From: Gammaproteobacteria bacterium
Lineage (GTDB): Bacteria; Pseudomonadota; Gammaproteobacteria; Eutrophobiales; Eutrophobiaceae
DNA: 64,000 nt
NCBI GenBank assembly: GCA_021773215.1
Contig: JAJFKM010000076.1
Span: forward strand, 36,845-100,844
Reading direction: 5' to 3'
Shown here: positions 26,110 to 35,305 of the stretch, one piece after another
Layout: each line of letters starts with the position of its first letter
How positions within the stretch are numbered: position 1 is the first letter of the stretch
The notes under the pieces: generated by a model
What the model was told of the DNA's origin: nothing
Databases searched by the model: none
Seen by the model: only the letters and a program-made list of their open reading frames with translations
Made by a program: the position numbers and the translations under genes

Positions 26110-26451
26110 TTAACCAGCTGGCCAGCTAAATTCGCGACCGGCAAGAATATGTATATGTAGGTGGAATACTGTTTGGCCTGCTTCGGCGCCATTATTAACG
26201 ACGAGTCTGAAAGCCTCCCCATATCCCTGTTCTTTTGCTATATCACCAGCTTTCAATAATAAGTGCCCTAACAATGATTGATCCGCTGCGGTCGCATCAG
26301 ATACTTTCACAATAGGTTGTTTGGGAATGAGCAAGATATGTACCGGTGCCTGAGGAACGATGTCTCGAAATGCTAGACATAGCTCATCTTCATAAACTAT
26401 ATCTGCTGGTATTTCACGGTTTATAATTTTACTAAATAATGTGTCGGTCAT
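26110..26451 (-). CDS. hinT: HIT-family nucleotide hydrolase (HinT-like)
   Basis: 113 residues, full length for HinT. The histidine triad is HLHIHILAGR near residue 98, and the family start is MTDTLFSKIINREIPADIVYE. It hydrolyses purine nucleoside phosphoramidates such as aminoacyl-AMP. It is followed on the same strand by the DAHP synthase gene after 43 bases. Confidence 0.93.
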   Translation of the reverse strand: MTDTLFSKIINREIPADIVYEDELCLAFRDIVPQAPVHILLIPKQPIVKVSDATAADQSLLGHLLLKAGDIAKEQGYGEAFRLVVNNGAEAGQTVFHLHIHILAGREFSWPAG

Positions 26452-26529
26452 GCCAGAACCTAATCCTTTAAAAATTGGAAAATTTGCGAGCAGCGATTAT
26501 AGCGTCTAATGACAAAGAATAAACAGTTT

Positions 26530-26549
26530 TAGCCTTTATTATAAGGCTA
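26530..26549. other. Hairpin downstream of the hydrolase gene
   Basis: A perfect 7-base stem, TAGCCTT/AAGGCTA, with a 6-base loop lies between the leftward hydrolase and HIT genes. No strong T-run follows on the minus strand, so it may stabilise mRNA or be a weak terminator. Confidence 0.35.
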
Positions 26550-26559
26550 GGTGCAGGTT

Positions 26560-27723
26560 TTAATGCAGATATGAAGAGGAATTAAATTCAGGGTATTCAA
26601 ATTTAGTTTGAAACATTACTAAATTAATTGGATTTTGGCGTAGAGAGCTATCGTTAAAAATAGTGGAATAATAAATATGAAAACTATGACTTTCTTCAAA
26701 TGAAGGAGCGGTAATTGCTTCTGATAATCGAATATTAAATTTCTTATGAAAATTATCTTCAAAGGTTTGAGATCTCATTTTTAGTACAGTTGACATGATA
26801 TTTCTGGAAACAAATTCAGGTTGATCCAGATGTATAATGTGCCCGCTTTCCTCAGCGATGTAATGCCTGCTTTGCATGCTGATATTCATCAGATCATTTT
26901 GTAGTCTCAACCATTGTTGTTCTCGTTGTTCCCCGCGCTCATCATTTGCCCAAACGCGTTTCCCGCGGGTGAGAATTGTGACAGGGAATATGTAAGGTGG
27001 GTGATTTGTTTGTTTGGCAACTTGTTGTGCACTAATTTCCATATTGTCCATTTCATTTAATAGCGTGCTTCTAGATTTCATTGATGACATTAAGCGGAAG
27101 GCAATCCGTTTATTTTCTGCAGGATAACTATCCGAAATAACCGGTTGGATGATACGAACCTGATAACTATTTTTATAGGTTCTTTCCTCTTGTTTCTTTT
27201 CAACGCGCTTGAATTCTTCGGTATTAAATTGTTCAGGATGCGAAGAATCAACCAGAATTAAACCGGCAGTTAGTCCAGGATACTTGCTAGCAAAATAGCG
27301 CGTGTTATAGCCGCCAAAAGAATGCCCGACGAGGACATATGGCCCTGGTATTTTTGATGCCACTAATAAAAGACGCAGTTCATTTGAAATTCTAGCAGTA
27401 GTTCTTGGTCTGGGACCCGGGTCGCTCCAGCCATAACCTGCACGGTCATAGCTACATACTTTAAGGTTATCTGCCAGGATATTTTGAATTTTAATCCATT
27501 CGAGCGAAAAGCCGCCAATACCAGAATCAATAATGACAGTAGGGCTTCCTGTACCGATGCAATTGATGTGCAAACGATGCGTGCCAATATCCACCAGCTC
27601 GCCAGGATAGTATTTCTCTTTTGCTTGTGCGCTACTTGTCAGAGCAAAGGTAGTGATAATGATGAGCATAATAAAGAGTCTGAATTGCAGGAAATTCAGT
27701 TTTTTAACATCACAATTGATCAT
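26560..27723 (-). CDS. Exported alpha/beta hydrolase
   Basis: 387 residues from the ATG at 27723, which has AAGGAG 8 bases upstream; a longer frame begins at 27807 without such a site. A signal peptide (FIMLIIITTFALTSSAQA) is followed by an alpha/beta-hydrolase fold: oxyanion segment DSGIGGFSLEW, nucleophile elbow GHSFGGYN, and catalytic His in ESGHIIHLDQPEFV. About 70 residues extend beyond the fold and look unusual. The substrate is unknown; an esterase or lipase role in the periplasm is inference. Confidence 0.8.
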   Translation of the reverse strand: MINCDVKKLNFLQFRLFIMLIIITTFALTSSAQAKEKYYPGELVDIGTHRLHINCIGTGSPTVIIDSGIGGFSLEWIKIQNILADNLKVCSYDRAGYGWSDPGPRPRTTARISNELRLLLVASKIPGPYVLVGHSFGGYNTRYFASKYPGLTAGLILVDSSHPEQFNTEEFKRVEKKQEERTYKNSYQVRIIQPVISDSYPAENKRIAFRLMSSMKSRSTLLNEMDNMEISAQQVAKQTNHPPYIFPVTILTRGKRVWANDERGEQREQQWLRLQNDLMNISMQSRHYIAEESGHIIHLDQPEFVSRNIMSTVLKMRSQTFEDNFHKKFNIRLSEAITAPSFEESHSFHIYYSTIFNDSSLRQNPINLVMFQTKFEYPEFNSSSYLH

Positions 27724-28126
27724 AATCACTTCTCCTTTTATTAAACAAGAGACTATTAGCAGCTTCTTGTAGAGGAGTTTCATAAGCATTATTGCTTGAT
27801 AAGCCAACTATTAATCAGGTTTATCTTCACCAAATACTCGGCACAATTATAGAAAAGCAATAGCTATGCCAGACTATATATTTCAATTATCATATATAAA
27901 TCATGTGCATACAGTTTTTATATTATTTTATAAGTGACAAGATAGTATTAGATCGACGAGTATTGCCCACTGTTGCAAAATTTTGGTGCAATTTATTGAG
28001 GAAACCATTGTCTCAATTTTCATGCAATATCTAGCGTATCCTGTGATATAGATAGACAATGTATAGCATTAATATGTTACTTGTTAAATAAAAATATCCG
28101 CGACCTTAAGTTTACCCAAGGTGAAT
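27724..28126. other. Divergent intergenic region, no gene seen
   Basis: About 400 AT-rich bases between the leftward hydrolase and a rightward lipoprotein gene. I find no coding frame with a ribosome site and no RNA gene. It should hold promoters for both neighbours, but no strong -35/-10 pair stands out. Confidence 0.4.
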
Positions 28127-28771
28127 ATGAAGTCTATAAGACAAAATTACATTTATATTATTATGCTCCTATTTATATGTGGCGGCTTATTATCATGCCA
28201 ATCTTATATGACGCCTCTACAAGTGAGTGAGAAATTTTGGGAGGGTATTAAAAAGAAGAATATCTCATTAATAACCATATATAGTAGTTCTGACTCAGAT
28301 TATTCGGCAGAAAAAATAAAGCAGTTGCCCGACATCTCTGCTATTACCTTTGGACGGATCATTATAGATGCTGATATTGCCGAAATAGAAACACAGGTGA
28401 CAATCACATCAGATGATAAAACTTTCGATATCCCGATTAAGACTTATCTAGAAAGAGAAGACGATGTTTGGAGAGTGAATTACAATCAATCGATTGTATT
28501 ACTTAAGACGAAACAGGGAATGACCGAGTTATTGGGAGGCGTTCAGGAATTAACAGAGGACTTGGCTGAAGAGATAGAAGAATCAGTGGAAGATTTTAAG
28601 GAAAAGGCACTGCCTGAAATAGAATCAAAACTAGAGCAAGTAGAAGAAGCGTTACGTAACAAAATACCTGAGTTTAAAAATATGATAGATGAGTTATTGG
28701 ACGGCCTTAAAAGATCTCTAGAACAAGCTATCCCCCCCAAGGAAGAAGAAGCCAAAACCCAGCAAACCTGA
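28127..28771 (+). CDS. Lipoprotein with acidic helical tail, function unknown
   Basis: 214 residues from the ATG at 28127 (GGTGA 2 bases upstream; a GTG at 28121 is possible). A lipoprotein signal ends at the Cys of GGLLSCQS. Residues 30-125 resemble small alpha+beta domains of exported lipoproteins in which a helix and sheet follow a predicted binding cleft (EKFWEGIKKKN ... DDVWRVNYNQSI). Residues 140-205 are a highly acidic, probably coiled-coil helix (EDLAEEIEESVEDFKEKALP). No specific function is recognised. Confidence 0.7.
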   Translation: MKSIRQNYIYIIMLLFICGGLLSCQSYMTPLQVSEKFWEGIKKKNISLITIYSSSDSDYSAEKIKQLPDISAITFGRIIIDADIAEIETQVTITSDDKTFDIPIKTYLEREDDVWRVNYNQSIVLLKTKQGMTELLGGVQELTEDLAEEIEESVEDFKEKALPEIESKLEQVEEALRNKIPEFKNMIDELLDGLKRSLEQAIPPKEEEAKTQQT

Positions 28772-28869
28772 TTGTATAATAGTGAGCTAAGCTATTTACA
28801 CGTCTAACTATTTTCTTTAACCTAGTTTCAGTAATTCAAGTCCAAACATGAATTAAAGGGGAGTGGACA

Positions 28870-29334
28870 ATGTCAAAGGCATACGGTTTTTTTCTTGCAC
28901 TATTTATGGTGTCAATGAGCGCTCAGGCATATGAGCCCGTGTTAGATCATCAAGGCATGCTTTATTTTAATCTTAGCTTTGATGTAGGCCAGTCAAAAAA
29001 GGTAGATCATGACTTTGGTTTCAGATTCGACAGATCATTCGTTCAGCCCCGAGAATCTATAACAATGAATCAATTAAATGCTAAACCAGCGGTATTTAAT
29101 CTTAAATTAAATAATAAAGGTCTAAAGGCATTTAACGTTCATGGCATCGATTACTCTTATGATGTAAATGACAAGTATGTTTATCATGGTGCAGAAGGCG
29201 GGGATGCCAAGAGCAGTGGAGAAGCGGAGTCACAGCCGATACCTGAAGCGACTGAAGAACCGAGAAGAAAAATAGCAATACCTCTCGGCGTTGTCATTGG
29301 TGTTTTAATCGGTACGCTTGCGGTGGTTCAGTAG
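28870..29334 (+). CDS. Exported protein with C-terminal membrane helix, function unknown
   Basis: 154 residues. A signal peptide (FFLALFMVSMSAQA) precedes a domain with LYFNLSFDVGQSKKVDHDFG. An Ala/Glu/Pro-rich stretch (about 110-132) leads to a last helix (IAIPLGVVIGVLIGTLAVV), so the protein is probably tethered in the inner membrane facing the periplasm. AAAGGGGAG is near the ATG. No named family is recognised. Confidence 0.7.
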   Translation: MSKAYGFFLALFMVSMSAQAYEPVLDHQGMLYFNLSFDVGQSKKVDHDFGFRFDRSFVQPRESITMNQLNAKPAVFNLKLNNKGLKAFNVHGIDYSYDVNDKYVYHGAEGGDAKSSGEAESQPIPEATEEPRRKIAIPLGVVIGVLIGTLAVVQ

Positions 29335-29449
29335 GAAAACTTGGAATAAGAAATTATTGGCAACTAAAGAAGTAAGAGAAAATAGACTATCAAGTAATGA
29401 AGGTTTTTCTCGTTGAAATCTTGTAAATAAACATGGATTGGAAATACTG

Positions 29450-29887
29450 CTAACTATCTGCGCATGTGCCAGATGTCATAATCTGTTCACCAACATGACC
29501 AACGCCACCTCTGAATTTCGATTTTCCATTGCCAGTTGCAAAAGAAAATTTATGAGAATTTACGCCATAAGTGAATTGCATCGTATTACTTATGGCGATA
29601 ATTTCATGTTCTGACTTTACAATTAACCTTAAACTGCCTGAATCAACGTTACCGATGTCACTTTTAATTTCGACATCTTCATTGGTTATGGTTACACGCA
29701 GCTTGCCACCACGTCTATCCGTAGATCTTCCAGAACCTGTCACATATACATTATCTATAGTGCATTCATATGCTTCATAGATCCCATATACTTCAACGTC
29801 CTCGAATACTTCAACTTCATCTGCATAAATTTGATGTGTCAGAAAAAGAGAAGTAAATAACACGATTAACATATTTATATTCATCAT
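29450..29887 (-). CDS. Small exported protein, function unknown
   Basis: 145 residues with a signal peptide (MLIVLFTSLFLTHQIYA). The mature part is rich in beta-prone segments (KLRVTITNEDVEIKSDIG) and has two Cys near its ends (YECTID and SGTCAD), likely one disulfide. It is convergent with the preceding exported protein gene. I do not recognise it. Confidence 0.65.
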   Translation of the reverse strand: MMNINMLIVLFTSLFLTHQIYADEVEVFEDVEVYGIYEAYECTIDNVYVTGSGRSTDRRGGKLRVTITNEDVEIKSDIGNVDSGSLRLIVKSEHEIIAISNTMQFTYGVNSHKFSFATGNGKSKFRGGVGHVGEQIMTSGTCADS

Positions 29888-30164
29888 TAAGAAATTTCCT
29901 AATACGTGTGTGACATTAAGTTTACACGAACTTATAAGATTTTAGAGCAGCCTATAGCGGATTGGTTTAATAATTCCAGAATATTTTTAAATATCCGTAA
30001 GCAATAGGATAATGTACTTGACTTCAAGGATATGCGAAACAGGACGAATAAGGGAAGGGGAGTAGGGATATTCAAGTCTCACACATTACGATAGCGTGAT
30101 TACCAACTATGACGCCAATAGATCTTCATATCTTCAATGTATATTGATGTTCTATTTATTTAAT
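29888..30164. other. Intergenic region left of tRNA-Ile2, no gene seen
   Basis: 277 bases between the start of a leftward exported protein gene and the 3' end of tRNA-Ile2. I see no coding frame with a ribosome site and no strong terminator hairpin behind the tRNA. Confidence 0.4.
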
Positions 30165-30241
30165 TGGTGGGCCCGGGAGGACTCGAACCTCCGACCAATG
30201 GATTATGAGTCCACTGCTCTAACCAACTGAGCTACAGGCCC
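30165..30241 (-). tRNA. tRNA-Ile2 (CAT anticodon, lysidine-modified type)
   Basis: 77 bases with encoded CCA. Acceptor arms GGGCCTG/CGGGCCC pair with one T-G wobble. The anticodon arm is GTGGA-CTCATAA-TCCAT. The CAT anticodon together with the TTGGTC variable region resembles E. coli ileX rather than either tRNA-Met, so it should be modified by TilS to read AUA. It lies 23 bases downstream of rpoD on the same strand, so it may be cut out of the rpoD transcript. Confidence 0.85.
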
Positions 30242-30264
30242 TTATTCAGAATTATGAATTATTT

Positions 30265-32091
30265 TTAAGTATCAAGGAAGGTTTTCAGTTCGTCTGATCT
30301 TGAAGGATGGCGAAGTTTGCGTAATGCCTTTGCCTCGATCTGACGAATTCGTTCTCGGGTAACATCAAACTGTTTACCTACTTCTTCAAGTGTATGGTCC
30401 GTATTCATATCAATACCAAAACGCATTCTTAAAACTTTTGCTTCTCGTGCCGTAAGACCTTCAAGTGCACCCCGCGTGGTTCGGCGTAATCCTTCAAAAC
30501 CAGCAGAATCATTCGGTGCTTGTATATTTGCATCTTCAATAAAATCACCAAGATGTGAATCTTCATCATCACCAATCGGTGTTTCCATTGATATTGGTTC
30601 CTTCGCAATTTTTAGAACTTTACGAACTTTTTCTTCTGGCATTTCCATACGTTCTGCTAGTTCTTCTGGAGTAGGTTCACGACCCATTTCCTGAAGGACC
30701 TGTCTGGAAATACGATTTAACTTATTAATTGTTTCAATCATATGCACAGGAATACGAATGGTTCGAGCCTGATCTGCGATAGATCGTGTGATAGCTTGAC
30801 GAATCCACCAGGTAGCATAAGTTGAAAATTTATAACCGCGTCGATATTCAAATTTATCAACCGCTTTCATTAAGCCGATATTACCTTCTTGAATCAAATC
30901 AAGGAAAAGCAAACCACGATTGGTGTATTTTTTCGCGATAGAAATAACGAGTCGTAAATTGGCTTCAACCATTTCTTTTTTAGCTCTACGAGCCTTGGCC
31001 TCACCTATTGAAATATTACGATTGATTTCTTTGATTTCAGGAATATCTAGCAATGCATCCTCAAAGAGAGTGGCCAATTTACCCTGTATCTTCAGAATCT
31101 CTTCCTCATGCTCTTTGAGTCTTTCTACATAAGGCGCTTTATTTTTTAATATTCCCTTAATCCATTTAAAATCGATTTCGTGACCAGGAAAACTATCAAT
31201 GAACTCTTTGCGTGGCATTCTCGCTTCTTTTACACAAAGCTCCATAACACGTCGTTCTGAGTAGCGAATACGGTCAACCAAATCGCGTAAATTGTCTGTT
31301 AACAGGTCAATAAATTTTGGCGCGAGGCGAATCTCAAGAAACCATTGAGCTAATTCTTGTTCATGAACCTTGGTCTTATTATTATCCTTTCCATAGCGTT
31401 TAACGGCCTTGATGAACTTTAAGTGCAGTTTCTCAAGTTTTTCGATGTGCTCTCTTACGTCTTCGGCTGTGAGTGCAGGAATTTCTTCCTCTTCTTCGTC
31501 ATCATCGTCATCATTTTTTTCGGTAGGATTAGAGACCTTTATCCCTTCATCTGGATATTCTTCAGTGTCATTGAAACCAATGATGGCATCACTAAGCTTC
31601 ATTTTTTCATCAACAATGAGTTTGAAGGCATCAAGCAGCGTAATAACTGTGCCCGGGTAGCTCGATAGTGCACCTAAAACTTGATGTATCCCTTCTTCAA
31701 TACGTTTTGCTATCTTAATTTCGCCTTCGCGGGTCAATAGATCAACGGTACCCATCTCGCGCATATACATTCTGACGGGATCAGTCGTACGACCAAACTC
31801 ATTCTCAAGGCTGGCTAATGCCGCCGCTGCTTCAGCCGCTGCATCTTCATCGGGTACGTCTGTATTGTCAGTGATCTGTCCATCAAGATCGGGAGGGGTC
31901 TCATACACCTTTATTCCCATGTCATTGATCATATTGACAATATCTTCAATTTGCTCTGGCTCTACGATACCATCGGGAAGATGGTCATTAACTTCACCAT
32001 AGGTGAGGAAACCCTGCTCTTTGCCTTTGGCAATTAGCACCTTGAGTAGTGACTTCTCGTCTTCCTTAAATACTTTTTCTACATTTTCCAT
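30265..32091 (-). CDS. rpoD: RNA polymerase housekeeping sigma factor RpoD (sigma-70)
   Basis: 608 residues. Region 1.1 is at 1-80 and region 1.2 at 90-130 ([21 protein letters not shown]); an acidic non-conserved domain follows ([17 protein letters not shown] around 200). Region 2 is intact ([29 protein letters not shown]), as are region 3 and region 4.2 ([22 protein letters not shown]). It directs polymerase to -35/-10 promoters such as those noted in this window. It is the third part of the rpsU-dnaG-rpoD macromolecular synthesis cluster. Confidence 0.97.
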   Translation of the reverse strand: MENVEKVFKEDEKSLLKVLIAKGKEQGFLTYGEVNDHLPDGIVEPEQIEDIVNMINDMGIKVYETPPDLDGQITDNTDVPDEDAAAEAAAALASLENEFGRTTDPVRMYMREMGTVDLLTREGEIKIAKRIEEGIHQVLGALSSYPGTVITLLDAFKLIVDEKMKLSDAIIGFNDTEEYPDEGIKVSNPTEKNDDDDDEEEEEIPALTAEDVREHIEKLEKLHLKFIKAVKRYGKDNNKTKVHEQELAQWFLEIRLAPKFIDLLTDNLRDLVDRIRYSERRVMELCVKEARMPRKEFIDSFPGHEIDFKWIKGILKNKAPYVERLKEHEEEILKIQGKLATLFEDALLDIPEIKEINRNISIGEAKARRAKKEMVEANLRLVISIAKKYTNRGLLFLDLIQEGNIGLMKAVDKFEYRRGYKFSTYATWWIRQAITRSIADQARTIRIPVHMIETINKLNRISRQVLQEMGREPTPEELAERMEMPEEKVRKVLKIAKEPISMETPIGDDEDSHLGDFIEDANIQAPNDSAGFEGLRRTTRGALEGLTAREAKVLRMRFGIDMNTDHTLEEVGKQFDVTRERIRQIEAKALRKLRHPSRSDELKTFLDT

Positions 32092-32468
32092 AGAGTGTTT
32101 GGCTCGATATTTGCTATAAATTTGATTGATATTTATTCGGTGAATGAGTTATAACTGGTTGATTAATAACAAACATTTGTCCGGACTAAAACAGTCAATT
32201 CTAACACACAGATCATGAATGCGCTAGGTAGGATTATTAATAATTATTATGAATCCAGTTCTGATTTTGCAGATTGAGGTATTGAGGCTTTTGTTCTTCA
32301 GATAACTCTGATGGGGTATTCATTCCTTTTTTGAATCGCCCCCATTCTCCAAGATTCCGCCCGAGCTTATATTGGGCCTACTCGGTATAAATTCAATCAG
32401 TTCGCACAAAAAAGTTATTCCAGCTGAGGAATAGGTATTTATGCCTCTGTGGATAAAATTTCTAGAGC
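32092..32468. other. dnaG-rpoD intergenic region
   Basis: 377 bases, no coding frame seen. A terminator-like hairpin follows dnaG, and a TTGACT about 110 bases before the rpoD start may belong to an rpoD promoter, but no good -10 at the right distance is visible. The gap suggests rpoD has its own promoter here. Confidence 0.45.
32408..32433 (-). terminator. Probable rho-independent terminator after dnaG
   Basis: On the minus strand TATTCC and GGAATA form a 6-base stem around TCAGCT, followed after two bases by six T. The stem is short, so it may be leaky and allow some read-through to rpoD. Confidence 0.5.
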
Positions 32469-34271
32469 TTAGGACTTTGCCATTTTAATCTCTTTTTCTG
32501 CTTCAAGTAATAATCGCCATTCTCGTTTCTTTTCTTCGGTTAATTCGCCCATATTGCGTATATTTCCGAATTCACGAAGTTTAGAGCGAATGGTGATTTC
32601 TTTTAGCCTGTTCATAGAATCAAGAAAACTGTCACGGATCGATTCATCAGAAAAATCAGCATCTCCATACTGAGATTCTGACGGAGCTAGTTCAATTAAT
32701 CTATTTCTGACTTTTTCGCGGTCACGATAGTTTTCAGTTATGCCAGCTATCGTCGTACTTGGATTGCTCTGAATATATTTGACTATCTCTCTTAAGAACT
32801 CAATTCCCCTAACCTCAATTTCTGAAAGTTTTTGATTTAGTGAATCATCTAGAGCCAATTCTGGTTTTCTTAGCAATAATTTGATTGCTTCAGTCAATTG
32901 ACTTTGTTGGCCATCGTCTTTTTTAAAGGTGTTACCACTACTATGCAATGGTGTGTTTATAGAACCTGTTTGTTTATATTCTCGCATCTGCGCTGTCAAT
33001 TCTTCAGGCGGTATTTTGGTTATGTCACTTAACTTTCTAAGTAAAACCGAGATTAGAGCGGGGGCTGTCGAGAGTTTGCCAATAAATGGCAAAGTAATTT
33101 TTGCCATTGATGCTTGAGATTCGAGTGATTTTAAATCCTTATCTTTGCTGAGATAATTAAATAAGTATTCTGATAAGGGTGTTTGTAAATTAGTGTCGAG
33201 AAACGCCCCTTTACCGTTATTGCGAACAAAGGTATCTGGATCTTCTCCCTCTGGTAGGAACATGAAGTAGACTTGTTTATCATCTTTCAACAAAGGCAAT
33301 GAGTTTTCCAAACCACGCCAAGCTGCTTTATTTCCAGCCTCATCTCCATCAAAACAAAACACAATTTTATTGGTAATCCGGAACATTTTCTCCATGTGTT
33401 CTGGTGTTGCAGCGGTGCCTAAACTAGCGACGGCATTACGAATTCCAAACTGTGCTAAGGCTATGACATCCATATAACCTTCAACAACAAATAAGCTATC
33501 GACGTCTTTCAATGCTTTTCTTGCTTGAAACAGGCCATATAATTCACGACCCTTATGAAATATCGGTGTCTCTGGTGAATTAAGATATTTAGGTTTGTCA
33601 TCACCCAGGACTCTGCCGCCCATACCAATGGCTCGACCACGTTGATCGCGAATGGGAAAGGTCAGCCGTTCTCTAAAGCGGTCGTAATAGCCACCACGAT
33701 CATTCTCAATTATTGCGCCAATTTTAAGTAAGCGTTTTTGAGATTCATCTGAACCGCCTAGTTCTGTAAGCAAGTTATCCCAGCCCGGAGGGGCAAAGCC
33801 CAATTCATATTCAGCAGCAATTTCACCGCTGATGCCACGACCTTTTAAATAGCTGACGACGCTGTTTGCTTTAGGGTGATTTCTGAGTTGTTTAGAATAA
33901 TAAGCAGTGGTTATTTCCATTAGCTCATACAATTCGCTGGATTGATTATTAGTATTTGACGTTTGAATAGCATCACGCGGTATTTCTACGCCAGCACGCG
34001 AAGCTAGGTCTTCAATCGCTTCTATGAAGTCCATGTGCAGGTATTCCATGAGAAAACTGATTGCAGTGCCATTCGCGCCACAACCAAAGCAATGGTAAAA
34101 CTGCTTTTGCTGGCTTACCGTAAAAGAGGGTGTCTTTTCGTCGTGAAAGGGACAGCAGGCTTGATGATTACGCCCAGCTTTTTTAAGAGGCACATATGCA
34201 TCCACGATATCGACGACGTCAATTCGTGCGAGTAGTTCATCGATGAAGTGTTGAGGAATTCTGCCAGCCAT
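32469..34271 (-). CDS. dnaG: DNA primase
   Basis: 600 residues. N-terminal CHC2 zinc domain (CCPFHDEKTPSF ... YHCFGCGANG), Toprim catalytic domain (SLFVVEGYMDVIALAQFG and IVFCFDGDEAGNKAA) at about 255-340, and a C-terminal helicase-binding domain. It makes RNA primers for replication together with DnaB. It lies between yqeY and rpoD, the usual position. Confidence 0.97.
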   Translation of the reverse strand: MAGRIPQHFIDELLARIDVVDIVDAYVPLKKAGRNHQACCPFHDEKTPSFTVSQQKQFYHCFGCGANGTAISFLMEYLHMDFIEAIEDLASRAGVEIPRDAIQTSNTNNQSSELYELMEITTAYYSKQLRNHPKANSVVSYLKGRGISGEIAAEYELGFAPPGWDNLLTELGGSDESQKRLLKIGAIIENDRGGYYDRFRERLTFPIRDQRGRAIGMGGRVLGDDKPKYLNSPETPIFHKGRELYGLFQARKALKDVDSLFVVEGYMDVIALAQFGIRNAVASLGTAATPEHMEKMFRITNKIVFCFDGDEAGNKAAWRGLENSLPLLKDDKQVYFMFLPEGEDPDTFVRNNGKGAFLDTNLQTPLSEYLFNYLSKDKDLKSLESQASMAKITLPFIGKLSTAPALISVLLRKLSDITKIPPEELTAQMREYKQTGSINTPLHSSGNTFKKDDGQQSQLTEAIKLLLRKPELALDDSLNQKLSEIEVRGIEFLREIVKYIQSNPSTTIAGITENYRDREKVRNRLIELAPSESQYGDADFSDESIRDSFLDSMNRLKEITIRSKLREFGNIRNMGELTEEKKREWRLLLEAEKEIKMAKS

Positions 34272-34331
34272 AATTGAATCTAGTATAAACAGCGCATAGT
34301 ATTTCAGCGACTGTTGCTGGAACTTATTTTG

Positions 34332-34781
34332 TTAGCTGCTGAGTTTAGTCTTAATTAATCCGCTGACTTTGCCCATATCGGCACGACCCTGAAGTTCGCC
34401 TTTGAGCATACCCATAACCTTGCCCATGTCTTTTATTGATTCTGCGCCGCTTTTCGAGATAGCGCCTTCGATTAATGCACTTATCTCATCATCAGATAAT
34501 TTAGCAGGCAAGTAGGCGTCAATGATATCGAGTTCAAATTGTTCGATCTTAACCAGATCATCACGGTTGGCATCACTGAATTGACTAATGGAATCACGAT
34601 GTTGTTTGGCCATTTTATCAAGGATGACAATGACTTGTTCATCGCTCAATTCAATGCGCTCATCAACTTCTTTTTGTTTGAATGCCGCCTGAATCAGACG
34701 CAGAGCGCCGAGGCGTTCCTTGTCTTTGCTGCGCATTGCAGCCTTCACGTCGTCACTAATTTGGGATTTAATATCAGCCAT
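34332..34781 (-). CDS. yqeY: GatB/YqeY-domain protein
   Basis: 149 residues, the usual YqeY length: KSQISDDVKAAMRSKDKERL at the start, LGALRLIQAAFKQKEVDE, and a C-terminal MGKVMGMLKGELQGRADMGK helix like the tail of GatB. The family is presumed to bind tRNA but its job is unknown. It stands between rpsU and dnaG, as in many gammaproteobacteria. Confidence 0.92.
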   Translation of the reverse strand: MADIKSQISDDVKAAMRSKDKERLGALRLIQAAFKQKEVDERIELSDEQVIVILDKMAKQHRDSISQFSDANRDDLVKIEQFELDIIDAYLPAKLSDDEISALIEGAISKSGAESIKDMGKVMGMLKGELQGRADMGKVSGLIKTKLSS

Positions 34782-34813
34782 GGCTGATTATAACGAGAAC
34801 CTGAAGAAGTGTC

Positions 34814-35029
34814 TCAGAATGGACGGATACGGTGAAGGACGTTTCTAGACGCCTGTTTTTGTGAACGTTTGACCGCAGCAGCAGCTTTACGCTTACGAAC
34901 CTGGGTAGGTTTTTCGTAAAATTCACGGCGATGAACGTCAGCGAGAGTACCTGCTTTTTCACATGCACGCTTGAATCGACGCATTGCGATATCAAATGGT
35001 TCGTTGTCTCTTAACTTAACTGAAGGCAT
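34814..35029 (-). CDS. rpsU: Small ribosomal subunit protein bS21
   Basis: 71 residues: [20 protein letters not shown], then the Arg/Lys-rich helices [20 protein letters not shown]. The protein is needed at translation initiation. It is the first gene of the rpsU-yqeY-dnaG cluster and has a promoter 47-74 bases upstream. Confidence 0.97.
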   Translation of the reverse strand: MPSVKLRDNEPFDIAMRRFKRACEKAGTLADVHRREFYEKPTQVRKRKAAAAVKRSQKQASRNVLHRIRPF

Positions 35030-35075
35030 AGTATTTGTTTTCCTAAGTCCTTTGCTCTATTTGGAAAAGGCGGCC

Positions 35076-35103
35076 ATTTTAGTGGGAATGAATGAAATTG
35101 CAA
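35076..35103 (-). promoter_or_regulatory. Promoter of rpsU
   Basis: On the minus strand TTGCAA (35098-35103) and TAAAAT (35076-35081) are 16 bases apart, followed by a GC-rich discriminator (GGCCGCC), as expected for a growth-rate-controlled ribosomal gene. Confidence 0.55.
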
Positions 35104-35112
35104 TCCAATAAT

Positions 35113-35280
35113 TAGAGGTTATTCGGTTAATAAGTGAAATCGGCTGCAAATGTTCCTTGTCGGGCCATTAATTTATGCGCGATTTCGTTAAATAGAATTA
35201 CTATTCGCCTCAATCGGGCATAAAAATGGACTCGAAAAGGAGCATTTTCGCTTCGATTCATTATTACCGAATAACCTCTA
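35113..35280. repeat. 168-bp element with imperfect terminal inverted repeats
   Basis: The left end (TAGAGGTTATTCGGT then TAATAA) is the reverse complement of the right end (TTATTACCGAATAACCTCTA) apart from one extra base. Inside are two small hairpins, CGAAAA/TTTTCG and AATAG/CTATT. It fills the gap between the rpsU promoter and tsaD and has no coding frame. It may be a miniature transposable element or a structured control region; the window has only one copy. Confidence 0.55.
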
Positions 35281-35305
35281 CAATTTTACGGAAACATTGA
35301 GATAA

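Noticed and set aside
26067-26222. Upstream extension of the DAHP synthase frame
   Set aside because: It overlaps the HIT gene; the family start is at 26066.
31409-31668. Ser- or Phe-rich frames opposite rpoD
   Set aside because: They are the antisense of the acidic Asp/Glu stretch in rpoD.
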